DNA from: Catenulispora sp. MAP5-51
Lineage (GTDB): Bacteria; Actinomycetota; Actinomycetes; Streptomycetales; Catenulisporaceae
DNA: 64,000 nt
Assembly (NCBI RefSeq): GCF_041261205.1
Contig: NZ_JBGCCH010000015.1
Location: 149,850-213,849, forward strand
Direction of reading: 5' to 3'
Positions within the stretch are counted from its first letter, which is position 1; every line of letters starts with the position of its first letter. The notes under the pieces are model-generated. The model saw only the letters and a list, made by a program, of their open reading frames with translations. It made no database searches and was not told the DNA's origin. Shown piece after piece: positions 45,593 through 57,639 of this stretch. The translations under genes and the position numbers were made by a program.

Positions 45593-47641
45593 TCATCGGC
45601 AGAACTTCTTCTCCGCGGCGAACGGGTCTGCCGGGACGACCAGCGCCGTCCTGCTCACCGCGCCGGTGAGGTTGCTCCAGAACCGGCCGGCGGTCATGGG
45701 CTGTCTGGTCGAATCCAGCAGCTCCTTCAGCGCCCCGCAGCCCATCGCGTGCCGTGCGGCCGCCACCTCGGCCGGGGAGACACCGTCGAGGACCACCCTG
45801 GTGTCCACGACGGCCGGATCGCCGTAGTCGGCCAGGATCCAGGCCCACGGCAGCTCCTTCTCGTGGCCGGGCCGGCCGGGGGTGGTGACGGTCAGGTGCG
45901 CGCCGATCGGGTTGGCCAGCCCGAGCGTGTCGACGACCTCGTCCCCCAGCGGGGTCTCGGCGCCGGCGGCGCCGAGCCGCCCGGCGGCCACCGCGAAGGG
46001 GAAGGGCAGGCTCGGGTCGAGCGGGACGTCTATCCCGCCCTCGGAGGTGAGGACGCGCTGTCCGTGCGCGGCCCACGAGGCGATCGCCAGCCCGATTCCC
46101 CGCTCGCGGTTGGTGTATGCCGCCGAGGTGTCCGGGTTGGGCCGTCCGGTCCACTGCTGGTAGCCGACACGCTCGTCCTCGGCGACGGCGTGCTTCTGGT
46201 CGTAGAAGTGGACCGAGTAGGTGGGTCCGCAATAGGCGGCCCAGGCCGCGGTCGCGGCGACGGCCGACGCCAGGACCTTCGTCACCGGCACGAGAAGTAC
46301 CGGCAGGACGAGGAGGAAGAGGACCGGCAGGACCATGCGCGCGTGCATGAAGTCACCGCCGACCTTCACCACATAAAGGCCGAGCAGCAGACCGGCGATC
46401 ACCGGCGTCGCCAGCAGGATCGCGGTACCGCGGTCCTTCACCGCGCTCCTCTTCATGAGATGAGCGATGGCGGCGGCAAGCAGGATCGCCAACGGAATCC
46501 AGACGAAGTAGCCCTTTAGCGTTTCCTCGACATAGCGCCAGCCGCGGTTCCACTGTGAGCCGTCCGCGGACTTCGCCAGTGCGGGAAGCGGGACGAGTTC
46601 GCCGTAGTAGCCCGCGCGCAGGAACTCCGTGACGAGCGGCAGCGCTTGCGCCGTAACGAAAAGCAGGACCGTGCGCCGTTTGCCGGGGCGTATGAGGAAC
46701 CACGCCGCGGCCGCGAAGACCGCTTCCAGGAGCGCGAATTCGGGCCGGACCAACGGCGCCAGGCCTATCAGGAAGGCCACCGCGTACTGCCGCCGGGCGT
46801 CGGGCGACTGCGCGCACCAGGCGACCAACGCCAGCCAGCACAGCCCCAGCCACAGGATCTCCAGGCCGGTCTCCAGCCCGGAGGTCGCGAAGTCCCAGAA
46901 CGGCGAGACCCCCAGCAGCACCAGCGCACCGGCCGGCAGGAGCACCTGCCGCGGCTTGCCGCTCAGCCGCGCATGGAGCCGCGCGGTGGCGAACAGCGAG
47001 GCCGTCACGCCGCCCACGGCGCACAGCAGCCCGGCGAGAATGGCGACCCGCGCCACGTCCACCCCGGTGAGACCGCCGCCGATGGTGAGCAGCAGGGTCC
47101 ACAGCGTCGAGGTGTCGGTCTCGGCCCGCTCGTAGGGCGAGTAGACGGGCCCGTGCCCGGCGAGGATCTGGCGCACCGTGCGCACCGCGATCATCCCGTC
47201 GTCGGCTATCCACCGGCGCTGGTAGGCCAGCGCGGCGTAGGCGAGGGTGGTCGCCGCCATCAGCGCCAAAGTGACGGGATGGTGGCGGCGGCCGATCGCG
47301 GCGGCGGCGCGGACCGGGTTGACGGTGTCGAACAGGGGCCGGCGCGGGGCGGGGATGCGGATGATGGGACGGTCGGGCTGGCCGGGCTGGTTGGGCTGAT
47401 CGGGCTGGTTGGGCTGATCGGTGGCCGACTCGGGCTCGCCGGACAGATCGGCTGTCGGCTCGAGCCGGCCAGGCAGATCATCGGTGGGCTCGGGCTCGGC
47501 GGTCTCCCTGCGCTGGCCGGGCAGATCAGCGGCCTGTTGCTGCTCCGCCTGCTCGGATCGCGCACCGCCCTCGGCCGCCTCGCCACCCGGACTCTGCTCG
47601 GCCTCGCCGGGCACGCCGGTATCCGTTCCCTGGTTCCCCAC
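45593..47641 (-). CDS. AftB-like membrane glycosyltransferase (GT-C)
   Basis: 682 residues. A 90-residue disordered N-terminus (NQPDQPNQPGQPD, coded by 18-bp DNA repeats at 47383-47418) leads to about ten membrane helices and a periplasmic C-terminal domain. The loop RRWIADDGMIAVRTVRQILA followed by GHGPVYSPYERAETDTSTLW resembles the mycobacterial terminal beta-1,2-arabinofuranosyltransferase AftB family; FATSGLETGLEILW and VRPEFALLE are also shared. It uses a polyprenyl-linked sugar to decorate a wall polymer. The exact sugar is uncertain in an organism of unknown wall type. GTG start with GGAGGAG upstream. Confidence 0.82.
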   Translation of the reverse strand: MGNQGTDTGVPGEAEQSPGGEAAEGGARSEQAEQQQAADLPGQRRETAEPEPTDDLPGRLEPTADLSGEPESATDQPNQPDQPNQPGQPDRPIIRIPAPRRPLFDTVNPVRAAAAIGRRHHPVTLALMAATTLAYAALAYQRRWIADDGMIAVRTVRQILAGHGPVYSPYERAETDTSTLWTLLLTIGGGLTGVDVARVAILAGLLCAVGGVTASLFATARLHARLSGKPRQVLLPAGALVLLGVSPFWDFATSGLETGLEILWLGLCWLALVAWCAQSPDARRQYAVAFLIGLAPLVRPEFALLEAVFAAAAWFLIRPGKRRTVLLFVTAQALPLVTEFLRAGYYGELVPLPALAKSADGSQWNRGWRYVEETLKGYFVWIPLAILLAAAIAHLMKRSAVKDRGTAILLATPVIAGLLLGLYVVKVGGDFMHARMVLPVLFLLVLPVLLVPVTKVLASAVAATAAWAAYCGPTYSVHFYDQKHAVAEDERVGYQQWTGRPNPDTSAAYTNRERGIGLAIASWAAHGQRVLTSEGGIDVPLDPSLPFPFAVAAGRLGAAGAETPLGDEVVDTLGLANPIGAHLTVTTPGRPGHEKELPWAWILADYGDPAVVDTRVVLDGVSPAEVAAARHAMGCGALKELLDSTRQPMTAGRFWSNLTGAVSRTALVVPADPFAAEKKFCR

Positions 47642-47679
47642 CCTGCTCCTCCCAGCGCCCTCGGCCCAGCCAGCCGAGG

Positions 47680-48330
47680 TTACTCGGCGCGGGTCAGCGT
47701 CGGAGCCACTTCCCGCAATTGGTCGAACGTGAGCGCGCCTTCGCGCAGCAGGAGCGGGGCGGTGCCGGTGACGTCGACGATGGAGCTCGCGCCGCCCTCG
47801 GCGCCGACCTTGCCGGCGTCCAGGTAGACCGAGACCGCGTCGCCGAGTTGGTCCTGGGCCTCGATCGCGCTCTGCGGGGCGGGCATGCCGCCCTTGTTGG
47901 CGCTGGAGACGGCCATCGGGCCGGTCTCGGTGAGCAGTTCGATCGCCACCGGGTGCAGCGGCATGCGGACCGCGACGGTGCCGCGGGTCTCGCCGATGTC
48001 CCAGGTGAGGGTCGGCTGGTGCATCGCCACCAGGGTCAGGCCGCCGGGCCAGAAGGCGTCGACCAGTTCCCAGCCGACCGCGGGCATGCCGGCCACCAGG
48101 CCGTGCAGGGTCGCGGGCGAGGGCACCAGGACGGGGCTGGGCATCGACAGGCCGCGGCCCTTGGCCTCCAGCATGGCGCGGACGGCCCAGTTGGTGAACG
48201 CGTCGGCCCCGATGCCGTACAGGGTGTCGGTCGGCATCACCACCAGCTCGCCGCGCCGGACGGCGCTGGCCGCCTCGCGGAGGCCCGTCTTGCGCTGCTC
48301 GGGGTCGGTGCAGTCGAATCGGCGGCTCAT
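47680..48330 (-). CDS. L-threonylcarbamoyladenylate synthase (YrdC/Sua5 family)
   Basis: 216 residues; makes threonylcarbamoyl-AMP for the t6A37 tRNA modification. Signatures: AVRRGELVVMPTDTLYGIG near the start, KGRGLSMPSPVLV, ETRGTVAVRMPLHPVAIELL and AVSSANKGG. ATG 48330. Located between prmC and the AftB-like gene, the usual actinobacterial order. Confidence 0.93.
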   Translation of the reverse strand: MSRRFDCTDPEQRKTGLREAASAVRRGELVVMPTDTLYGIGADAFTNWAVRAMLEAKGRGLSMPSPVLVPSPATLHGLVAGMPAVGWELVDAFWPGGLTLVAMHQPTLTWDIGETRGTVAVRMPLHPVAIELLTETGPMAVSSANKGGMPAPQSAIEAQDQLGDAVSVYLDAGKVGAEGGASSIVDVTGTAPLLLREGALTFDQLREVAPTLTRAE

Positions 48331-48425
48331 GGGGCGTGAGTCTACTGGCCGATCCCGCGTGCGCGGTCGGCCCGTCCCCGCCGATGCCCCGCCGCCGATC
48401 GCCGACCGATCCGCGCCGGCGGTCC

Positions 48426-49346
48426 TCAGCCCTTGCGGGCCGTCACGAACCGCGGCCGGTTCGTCAGGTCCCGGTGGTCGGACGCCTCGGCCCAGCCGCG
48501 CTCCTCCAGGAAGATGCGCTGCACCTCGCCGCCCTGCTTGTCGGAGTGCTCGAACGCGGCCCAGCCGCCGGGCTTCAGCAGCCGCTGCGCGGTGCGCTCC
48601 AGGCCCCGGATCAGGTCCAGGCCGTCGGGGCCGGAGAACAGCGCCAGCTCCGGGTCGTGGTCGCGGGCCTCGGGGGCGACGTACTCCCACTCGGTCAGCG
48701 GGATGTACGGCGGGTTGGAGACCACCACGTCCACCCGGCCGTCCAGTTCCGGCAGCGCGGTCACCGCGTCCGCCAGGTGCAGGGTCACGCGCTCCCCCGC
48801 CTCCGCCGCCGCGATGTTGCGCGCGGCCCAGGTGTAGGCGTTCTCCGACAGCTCCACGGCGTGGACCCGGGCGCGCGGGACCTCCTGCGCTATCGACAGC
48901 GCGATCGCGCCGGAGCCGGTGCACAGGTCGACGATCAGCGGCTCGGCGACGTCCAGCGCCCGCAGCTTGTCGATGGCCCAGCCGACCATCACCTCGGTCT
49001 CCGGCCGCGGGACGAACACCCCCGGGCCGACCGCGAGCTCCAGGTAGCGGAAGTAGGCGGCGCCGGTGATGTGCTGCAGCGGCTCGCGGTTCGCGCGGCG
49101 GGCGACGACCTCCCAGTACCGGGCGTCGAAGTCGTGGTCGGGGACCCGGTGCAGCTCGGCGCGGCGCACGCCGTGCACCCAGGCCGCCAGCTCCTCCGCG
49201 TCGTGCCGGGGCGAGCCGACGCCGGCCTCGGCCAGGCGCAGCGCGGCCTGCGCGATCTCGGCGCGCAGCAAGGAGGAGCCCTTGGCATCGCCGGCCGACG
49301 ACGGCCCGCTCGTCGGATCCTGTGCCACCGGAGTGGAATCGCTCAC
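48426..49346 (-). CDS. prmC: peptide chain release factor glutamine methyltransferase
   Basis: 306 residues. N-terminal helical RF-binding domain, then the methyltransferase fold with LIVDLCTGSGAIALSIA and the catalytic NPPY in VVSNPPYIPLTEW. It methylates the GGQ glutamine of release factors, and prfA lies directly upstream (16-bp gap), giving an obvious functional pair. GTG start. Confidence 0.95.
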   Translation of the reverse strand: MSDSTPVAQDPTSGPSSAGDAKGSSLLRAEIAQAALRLAEAGVGSPRHDAEELAAWVHGVRRAELHRVPDHDFDARYWEVVARRANREPLQHITGAAYFRYLELAVGPGVFVPRPETEVMVGWAIDKLRALDVAEPLIVDLCTGSGAIALSIAQEVPRARVHAVELSENAYTWAARNIAAAEAGERVTLHLADAVTALPELDGRVDVVVSNPPYIPLTEWEYVAPEARDHDPELALFSGPDGLDLIRGLERTAQRLLKPGGWAAFEHSDKQGGEVQRIFLEERGWAEASDHRDLTNRPRFVTARKG

Positions 49347-49362
49347 CGGTATTCCCGCCGCC

Positions 49363-50433
49363 TCAGTTGCCCCCGGCCGCGAGTTTCGCGGCGGTGTCCG
49401 CGTCGACGCAGGCCTGGATCATCGCGTCCAGGTCGCCGTCGAGCACCTGGTCCAGGTTGTACGACTTGTAGCCGACCCGGTGGTCGCTGATGCGGTTCTC
49501 CGGGAAGTTGTACGTGCGGATGCGCTCGGAGCGGTCCATGGTCCGGATCTGCGACTTGCGCGTGTCCGAGGCCTCCTTGTCCGCCTCCTCCTGCGCCACC
49601 GCCAGCAGGCGGGCGCGAAGGATGCGCATCGCGGACTCCTTGTTCTGCAGCTGCGACTTCTCGTTCTGGCAGCTCACCACCACGCCGGTGGGCAGGTGCG
49701 TGATGCGGACCGCGGAGTCGGTGGTGTTGACCGACTGCCCGCCGGGGCCGGAGGAGCGGAAGACGTCGATGCGCAGGTCGTTGGCGTTGATGTCGACCTC
49801 GACCTCCTCGGCCTCGGGCAGCACCAGCACGCCGGCCGCCGAGGTGTGGATCCGGCCCTGCGACTCGGTCACCGGCACGCGCTGCACGCGGTGCACGCCG
49901 CCCTCGTACTTCAGCCGCGCCCAGACGCCCTCGCCGGCCTCGTTGACCCGGCCCTTGACCGCGACCTGCACGTCCTTGTAACCGCCGAGGTCGGACTCGG
50001 TCGATTCCAGGACCTCGGTCTTCCAACCCTGGCGCTCGGCGAAGCGCATGTACATGCGCAGCAGATCGCCGGCGAAGAGCATGGACTCCTGCCCGCCCTC
50101 GCCGCCCTTGATCTCCAGGATGACGTTCTTCTCGTCCATCGGGTCGCGCGGGATCAGCAGCTTCTGCAGCCGCTCCTCCAGCACGGTGCGGCGCTCCTGC
50201 ATCCCCGGGATCTCCTCGCCGAAGGCGGGGTCCTCGGCGGCCAGTTCCTCGGCGGCGGAGATGTCCTCGCCGACGCTCTGGTACTCCCGGTAGGTCTCGG
50301 CGATGGGGCCGAGTTCGGCGTAGCGCTTGCCGAGCTTGCGGGCGACATCCTGGTCGGCGTGGACGGACGGGTCCGCCAGCTTCGTCCCCAGCTCGGCGTA
50401 CTCGGCGAGCAGGTCGTCGATGACCTCGAACAT
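49363..50433 (-). CDS. prfA: peptide chain release factor 1
   Basis: 356 residues. GGQ motif in [20 protein letters not shown] for peptide release; the stop-codon reading tripeptide is PVT in [12 protein letters not shown], the P-x-T form of RF1 (UAA/UAG) rather than RF2's SPF. GAGG precedes ATG 50433. Confidence 0.97.
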   Translation of the reverse strand: MFEVIDDLLAEYAELGTKLADPSVHADQDVARKLGKRYAELGPIAETYREYQSVGEDISAAEELAAEDPAFGEEIPGMQERRTVLEERLQKLLIPRDPMDEKNVILEIKGGEGGQESMLFAGDLLRMYMRFAERQGWKTEVLESTESDLGGYKDVQVAVKGRVNEAGEGVWARLKYEGGVHRVQRVPVTESQGRIHTSAAGVLVLPEAEEVEVDINANDLRIDVFRSSGPGGQSVNTTDSAVRITHLPTGVVVSCQNEKSQLQNKESAMRILRARLLAVAQEEADKEASDTRKSQIRTMDRSERIRTYNFPENRISDHRVGYKSYNLDQVLDGDLDAMIQACVDADTAAKLAAGGN

Positions 50434-50495
50434 GTCACGTCCTCAAGTTGATGCCGGCTTGATGCCGGCAAGGAAAACGCCCGGAGCAAACACAA

Positions 50496-50546
50496 CGGCG
50501 GCGCCGGAGCCGCCGGACCCGAGGGTCCACGGCACCGGCGCCGCCG
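50496..50546 (-). terminator. nested hairpin after rpmE
   Basis: cggcggcgccgg (50496-50507) pairs with 50535-50546; an inner ggacc/ggtcc hairpin fills the loop. It lies between rpmE and prfA and may end the rpmE message or lower read-through. Confidence 0.75.
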
Positions 50547-50552
50547 CGCGCA

Positions 50553-50771
50553 CTACTTGCTGGCGTCCTTCTTGCCGAAACGAGCCTCGAAGCGCGCCAC
50601 GCGGCCGCCGGTGTCGAGGATCTTCTGCTTGCCGGTGTAGAACGGGTGGCACTGCGAGCAGACCTCGGCGTGGATCACGCCGTTCGGCGCGGTGCTGCGA
50701 GTCTGGAAGGTCGCGCCACAGCCGCAGGTCACGGTCGTGACCTGGTAGCTCGGGTGGATGTCAGGCTTCAT
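50553..50771 (-). CDS. rpmE: ribosomal protein bL31, zinc type
   Basis: 72 residues. Cys16, Cys18, Cys38 and Cys41 (TCGCGATF and [14 protein letters not shown]) form the zinc site, so this is the C+ form that is swapped for a zinc-free paralogue under zinc limitation. ATG 50771. Confidence 0.97.
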   Translation of the reverse strand: MKPDIHPSYQVTTVTCGCGATFQTRSTAPNGVIHAEVCSQCHPFYTGKQKILDTGGRVARFEARFGKKDASK

Positions 50772-50863
50772 TTCGGCTCCTTGAGGTCGAGTGGCCGCCG
50801 GGTCTCCATATACGTGGGGTGAACCGGGACCGACGAACCATCTTAACGGGAGTCGGGGGGTGC

Positions 50864-51661
50864 TTATTCCACGCTCCCGAGCACCCGCTCCAGGAACTCC
50901 AGCGTCCGGCCCCAGCTGGCGTGCTTCGGGTCCAACACCTCGAAGTGCCCCATGCCGGGGAACTCCGCGAGCTCCACCTCGTCGCCGGCCTCCCGGGCCG
51001 CGTCGGCGAAGTTCCGCGACTGCGAGATCGGCACCCGGTCGTCCTCGTCGCCGTGCACCAGCAGCAGCGGGGTCTCCAGCGGCAGCAGCGCCGAGGGCGA
51101 GGCCGCCGCGTAGCGGTCCGGGACCTCCTCCGGGGAGCCGCCGAGGAACTCCATCGTCGCCGGCACGTCCAGGACGCCCAGGCCCTCGCGCGGGGAGCCG
51201 ACGCCCAGCCGATCGGCGGCCGCGTCGTACAGATTGGCCACCCCGGCCTGCGAGACGGCGGCCGCGACCTGGAACTCCGAGGACAGCCACAGTGCCAGGT
51301 GACCGCCGGCGGAGTGCCCGACCAGGGCCGTGCGATCGGTGTCCAGCGGGTGCTCGGCGGACAGCGCGCCGAGCTGGTCCAGCGAGGCGGCGACGTCGTC
51401 CAGCGTGACGCGCCAGGACTCCCCGCCCCCGCCGTCGCCGACCCGGCGGTAGTCGATGTTCCAGGCCGCGAAGCCGCGCTCGGCCAGATCCTCGGCCAGC
51501 GGGTCCATCAACTCGCGGTCGAAGGGGGTGCGCCAGAACCCGCCGTGGATCAGCACCACAACCGGGAACGGCCCCGCACCCTCCGGGACGAAAAGCTCGC
51601 CGACCTGGGAGGGATGGGGACCGTACGGGTAAGACGCCGGGGTGATCGTCACCCCGGCCAC
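50864..51661 (-). CDS. alpha/beta-hydrolase, esterase/peptidase-like
   Basis: 265 residues. Oxyanion-loop HGGFW near residue 40, nucleophile elbow [11 protein letters not shown], later acid in [11 protein letters not shown] and His in MGHFEVLDP: a full catalytic triad of the hormone-sensitive-lipase/prolyl-oligopeptidase-like type. No signal peptide, so cytoplasmic. It sits between rho and rpmE. Substrate unknown. Confidence 0.88.
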   Translation of the reverse strand: MAGVTITPASYPYGPHPSQVGELFVPEGAGPFPVVVLIHGGFWRTPFDRELMDPLAEDLAERGFAAWNIDYRRVGDGGGGESWRVTLDDVAASLDQLGALSAEHPLDTDRTALVGHSAGGHLALWLSSEFQVAAAVSQAGVANLYDAAADRLGVGSPREGLGVLDVPATMEFLGGSPEEVPDRYAAASPSALLPLETPLLLVHGDEDDRVPISQSRNFADAAREAGDEVELAEFPGMGHFEVLDPKHASWGRTLEFLERVLGSVE

Positions 51662-51685
51662 CTTACTGACTTCTCAAGGAAACCG

Positions 51686-53689
<2,004 letters not shown>

Positions 53690-54060
53690 GAAGCGATCCT
53701 TCCTGGTCGCCGGCTCCGAGCGGACTTCCGCTTCCGGGCCGGGGACAGGTGCTGGTTGTGAAGAGCTGTGTTGAATTGGAACCGAGGTCGCGATGCAGGT
53801 ACCCGCGCGGACGCGGCGCTGTGCTGGACAAGTTCGGCACAGGCCGGTCGCGGATGCTTTTCACACGGGATACCTAGACCGCACTCGCGCGAATCGCCGC
53901 CGCCGACGGTCGTGGCCGCCAAGGGAGGGGAGTCGCGCTGTCGCTCACCAGTGGAGACGTAGGTGCTCGACAGGAGAGTAACACCTCGTGGTGGTCAACG
54001 GGACGCCGAGCTTGACGCGCCGTCCCAAGGAAAACCATACGCGGGCGCTGCTCTCATCAA
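53690..54060 (-). other. 371-bp rho leader/intergenic region
   Basis: No gene seen. It should hold the rho promoter and a long 5' leader, where Rho commonly regulates itself. A TTGACC hexamer lies near 53995 on the minus strand but no -10 partner at normal spacing is convincing. Confidence 0.5.
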
Positions 54061-55080
54061 TCACAGTCCCCCGTGGCGTGGGTTTGAACCCCTATCCGAT
54101 GTGTCGGAATCCAGTCCCCGCCCCGCGCCTTCGGTTGAGCTCAAGGATACCGCACCGGCGCTGTCGACGGCGAGGCCGAAGGCCTGCCAGCCCTGCGGCA
54201 CGACCCGGCGCCCGGCCGCGATCACCGCCTGGACCTGCTCTTCCGTCGTCAGAACCAGAACGGTCGGGCCGGCGCCGGAGACCACGGCGGCGTGCCCCTG
54301 GTCGCGCAGCGCGGCGATCAGCGCGGCCGAGGCGGGCATGGCCGGCGCCCGGTAGTCCTGGTGCAGCCGGTCCTGCGTGGCGGCCAGCAGCAGCTCGGAC
54401 CGGCCGCCGATGAGCGCGGCGGACAGCAGCGCGGCCCGCCCGGCGTTGCGCGCGGCCTCGGCGTGCGGCACCAGCTTGGGCAGCAGACCCCGCGCGACCT
54501 CGGTCGAGAGCCCTTCGGCGGGCACGAACGCCACGGCCCGGACGGCCGGGTCGGGCGTGATCGCCAGCACCCGCGCGGTCGCCGCGGAGGCATCGGAGAT
54601 TTCACCCGCTTGGTCCAACCAGGCGATGGTGAACCCGCCGCGCAGGCAGGCCGCCACGTTGTCGGGGTGCCCCTCCATATCGGTGGCCAGCTGGAGCACG
54701 GCGTCGTCGGACAGCGTCGCCCCGACGGTCAGCGCCCGGGCGGCCACGATGCCGGCGCAGATCGCCGCCGCCGAGGAGCCCAGGCCCCGGGCGTGCGGGA
54801 TCCGGTTGGCGCAGACCAGCTCGAGTCCCGGCGGGCGGGCCCCGAGCCGGTCGAACGCGGCCCGCATGGCGCGGACCACGAGGTGCCCCTCGTCGCGGGC
54901 GACCGTCTCGGCGCCCTCGCCGGCGACGTCCACCTTCAGTCCGGAGTCTGCTATCCGGACCATCACCTCGTCGTACAACCCGAGCGCCAGGCCCAGGGAA
55001 TCGAAGCCGGGTCCGAGGTTCGCGCTGGTGGCCGGGACGCGGACGCGCACCGGGGCGGCTCGGAAGACAGGGCTCGGCAT
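54061..55080 (-). CDS. thrB: homoserine kinase
   Basis: 339 residues, GHMP kinase: VPATSANLGPGFDSLGLALG at the start, ATP loop RIPHARGLGSSAAAICAG, and C-terminal SGAGPTVLVL. It phosphorylates homoserine for threonine synthesis. ATG 55080. About 25 residues beyond the usual family end (SSTEGAGRGLDSD...) look like read-on sequence without conservation. Confidence 0.95.
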   Translation of the reverse strand: MPSPVFRAAPVRVRVPATSANLGPGFDSLGLALGLYDEVMVRIADSGLKVDVAGEGAETVARDEGHLVVRAMRAAFDRLGARPPGLELVCANRIPHARGLGSSAAAICAGIVAARALTVGATLSDDAVLQLATDMEGHPDNVAACLRGGFTIAWLDQAGEISDASAATARVLAITPDPAVRAVAFVPAEGLSTEVARGLLPKLVPHAEAARNAGRAALLSAALIGGRSELLLAATQDRLHQDYRAPAMPASAALIAALRDQGHAAVVSGAGPTVLVLTTEEQVQAVIAAGRRVVPQGWQAFGLAVDSAGAVSLSSTEGAGRGLDSDTSDRGSNPRHGGL

Positions 55081-55133
55081 TGTGCTCCGTTCGTGCTCCA
55101 GATATGAAGCCCTCACCTTTATCAGAACGTTCC

Positions 55134-56189
55134 TTAGGTAAGGCTGAGAGCCTCGGCGACCGCGGCCACGTCGGCCGGCACCGCCTCCGGCAGCGGCGGC
55201 GCGGCCTTGACCGCCCACTCGGGGTCCTTCAGACCGTGCCCGGTGACGGTGATCACGATCCGCTTGCCGGACTCCAGCCGGCCGGCTTGAGCCAGCTTGA
55301 GGATCCCGGCCACGCCCGCGGCGGAGGCCGGCTCGACGAACACGCCCTCCTCGGCCGAGAGCACCCGGTGCGCGGCCAGGATCTCCTGGTCGGTCACCGC
55401 CTCGATGACGCCGTCGGAGTCCTCGCGCGCGGCGACCGCCAGGTCCCAGGACGCCGGGTTGCCGATCCGGATGGCGGTGGCGATGGTGTCCGGGTGCTCG
55501 ACCGGAGCGCCGAGCACCAGCGGGGCCGCGCCGGCGGCCTGGAATCCGAACATGCGGGGCGTGTGCGAGGCCTGACCCTCCTTGGCGTACTCCTGATATC
55601 CGAGCCAGTACGCGGAGATGTTCCCGGCGTTGCCGACCGGCAGCGCGTGGATGTCGGGGGCGTCGCCGAGCACGTCGACGACCTCGAAGGCGGCGGTCTT
55701 CTGGCCGTGCAGCCGGACCGGGTTGACCGAGTTGACCAGCGCCACCGGGTACTTGGCGGCCAGCTCGCGGGCCAGCCGCAGGCAGTCGTCGAAGTTGCCC
55801 TGGACCGGCAGCTGGGTCGCGCCGTGCGCCAGCGCCTGGGCCAGCTTGCCCAGCGCGATCTTGCCGGCCGGCACCAGCACCGCAGGCCGGAGCCCGCCGC
55901 GCACGGCGTAGGCCGCCGCCGAGGAGCTGGTGTTGCCGGTGGAGGCGCACACCACGGCCTCGGCGCCGGCCTGCTTGGCCAGCGAGATCGCGGTGGTCAT
56001 GCCCCGGTCCTTGAAGGAGCCGGTCGGGTTCATGCCCTCGACCTTGATGAACACCTCACACCCGGTGAGCGCGGACAGCCGCGGCGCGGGCAGCAGCGGC
56101 GTGCCGCCCTCGCCCAGCGTGACCACGGGCGTGCCGGCGTCGACCGGCAGCCACTGTCGGTACTCCTCGATCACGCCTCGCCAAGCCAT
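55134..56189 (-). CDS. thrC: threonine synthase
   Basis: 351 residues, PLP fold type II. The Schiff-base Lys lies in [26 protein letters not shown] and [12 protein letters not shown] bind phosphate and cofactor. AGGAG precedes ATG 56189. Order hom-thrC-thrB with gaps of 27 and 53 bp indicates one operon. Confidence 0.96.
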   Translation of the reverse strand: MAWRGVIEEYRQWLPVDAGTPVVTLGEGGTPLLPAPRLSALTGCEVFIKVEGMNPTGSFKDRGMTTAISLAKQAGAEAVVCASTGNTSSSAAAYAVRGGLRPAVLVPAGKIALGKLAQALAHGATQLPVQGNFDDCLRLARELAAKYPVALVNSVNPVRLHGQKTAAFEVVDVLGDAPDIHALPVGNAGNISAYWLGYQEYAKEGQASHTPRMFGFQAAGAAPLVLGAPVEHPDTIATAIRIGNPASWDLAVAAREDSDGVIEAVTDQEILAAHRVLSAEEGVFVEPASAAGVAGILKLAQAGRLESGKRIVITVTGHGLKDPEWAVKAAPPLPEAVPADVAAVAEALSLT

Positions 56190-56216
56190 GTCCGCCGTCT
56201 CCTAAAGGAAGAGGTG

Positions 56217-57512
56217 CTATTCGGATTCCACACGCATGACGCTGGACACGTCACGCACGAAGTCGAGCGCCCGCAGCCGGTCCACGGTCGCGGTCAGGGC
56301 CGCGTCCGGGGCCAGGTGCGTGACGATCACCAGCTGCGCGTCCAGGCCGCGCCCGGACTGCCGCACGGTGGCGATCGATACGTCCTGTTCTGCGAAGATA
56401 CCCGCCACCGCCGACAGCACGCCCGGCTTGTCGTCGACGTCCAGGCTGATGTGGTAGCGGGTCCGCGCCTCGCCGACCGACCGGACGGTGAGCCCGGCGT
56501 AGGCCGTCTCGGCCGGCCCGCGCCGGCCGCTCACCTTGTTCCGGGCGACCGCGACCAGGTCGCCGAGCACCGCCGAGGCGGTCGGCGAGCCGCCGGCCCC
56601 GGGGCCGTAGAACATCAGCTGGCCGGCCGACTCGGACTCGATGAACACCGCGTTGTAGGCCTCCCGCACGCTCGCCAGCGGGTGGCTGCGCGGGATCATC
56701 GCCGGGTGCACGCGCGCCGAGACCTTGCCGGCCTCGACATCCACCTCGCAGATCGCCAGCAGCTTGACCACGGAGTTCATCGCCCGGGCCGAGGCGATGT
56801 CCGCCGCGGTGACCTCGGTGATGCCCTCGCGGTGCACGTCGGAGGCGGTGACCCGGGTGTGGAAGGCGAGCCCGGCCAGGATCGCGGCCTTGGCCGCGGC
56901 GTCGAAGCCCTCGACGTCGGCGGTCGGGTCGGCCTCGGCGTAGCCCAGCGCGGTGGCCTCCTCCAGCGCCTCGGTGAAGCCGGCGCCGGTGGTGTCCATC
57001 CGGTCCAGGATGAAGTTGGTGGTGCCGTTGACGATGCCCAGGACCCGGTGCACCCGGTCGCCGACCAGCGACTCGCGCAGCGGGCGCAGCAGCGGGATGG
57101 CGCCGGCCACGGCGGCCTCGTAGTAGAGGTCCGCGCCGTGCTTCTCGGCCGCCTCGTAGAGCGTGGCGCCGTCCTCGGCGAGCAGCGCCTTGTTCGCCGA
57201 CACCACGGACTTGCCGGACTCCAGCGCCGCCAGGATCAGCGCCCGGGACGGCTCGATCCCGCCGATGACCTCGATCACCAGGTCCACGTCGTCCCGTTTG
57301 ACCAGGCCCTCGGCGTCCGTGGTGAACAGGTCCGGGTCGACCCCGGCCACCTCGCGCGCGCGGTTCGGCCGGCGCACGGCGATCCCGGCCAGCTCCAGCG
57401 GGACCCCGACGCGCGCGGCCAGATCGGCGGCGTTGGCCGTCATCAGGCGCGCGACTTCCGAGCCGACTACCCCACAGCCCAGCAGTGCCACCTTCAGCGG
57501 CTCAGTACGCAT
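56217..57512 (-). CDS. hom: homoserine dehydrogenase with C-terminal ACT domain
   Basis: 431 residues. NAD(P) motif LLGCGVVGSEVARL, catalytic ANKALLAEDG and GIVNGTTNFIL with the substrate Lys/Glu region. The C-terminal part from about 345 is an ACT domain (HISLDVDDKPGVLSAVAGIF), the site for threonine feedback. ATG 57512 has GGGGA six bases upstream. Confidence 0.96.
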   Translation of the reverse strand: MRTEPLKVALLGCGVVGSEVARLMTANAADLAARVGVPLELAGIAVRRPNRAREVAGVDPDLFTTDAEGLVKRDDVDLVIEVIGGIEPSRALILAALESGKSVVSANKALLAEDGATLYEAAEKHGADLYYEAAVAGAIPLLRPLRESLVGDRVHRVLGIVNGTTNFILDRMDTTGAGFTEALEEATALGYAEADPTADVEGFDAAAKAAILAGLAFHTRVTASDVHREGITEVTAADIASARAMNSVVKLLAICEVDVEAGKVSARVHPAMIPRSHPLASVREAYNAVFIESESAGQLMFYGPGAGGSPTASAVLGDLVAVARNKVSGRRGPAETAYAGLTVRSVGEARTRYHISLDVDDKPGVLSAVAGIFAEQDVSIATVRQSGRGLDAQLVIVTHLAPDAALTATVDRLRALDFVRDVSSVMRVESE

Positions 57513-57639
57513 CGTGAATCCCCATCGCCTCGGTCGGTGCCACACACATCTGCGGGCATGGCACTGTCAGTCTTGTCAGTCTCGCCGAATCCCACTCCTC
57601 GACAACCCGTCGTCCGGGATGTGGGACCGCCGTGCAGCG

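Noticed and set aside
54077..54100. T-arm-like GGTTTGAACCC sequence within the end of thrB, suggesting a tRNA or attachment-site remnant
   Set aside because: The T-stem pairs only two bases properly, no acceptor, anticodon or D-arm can be drawn, and no CCA follows.
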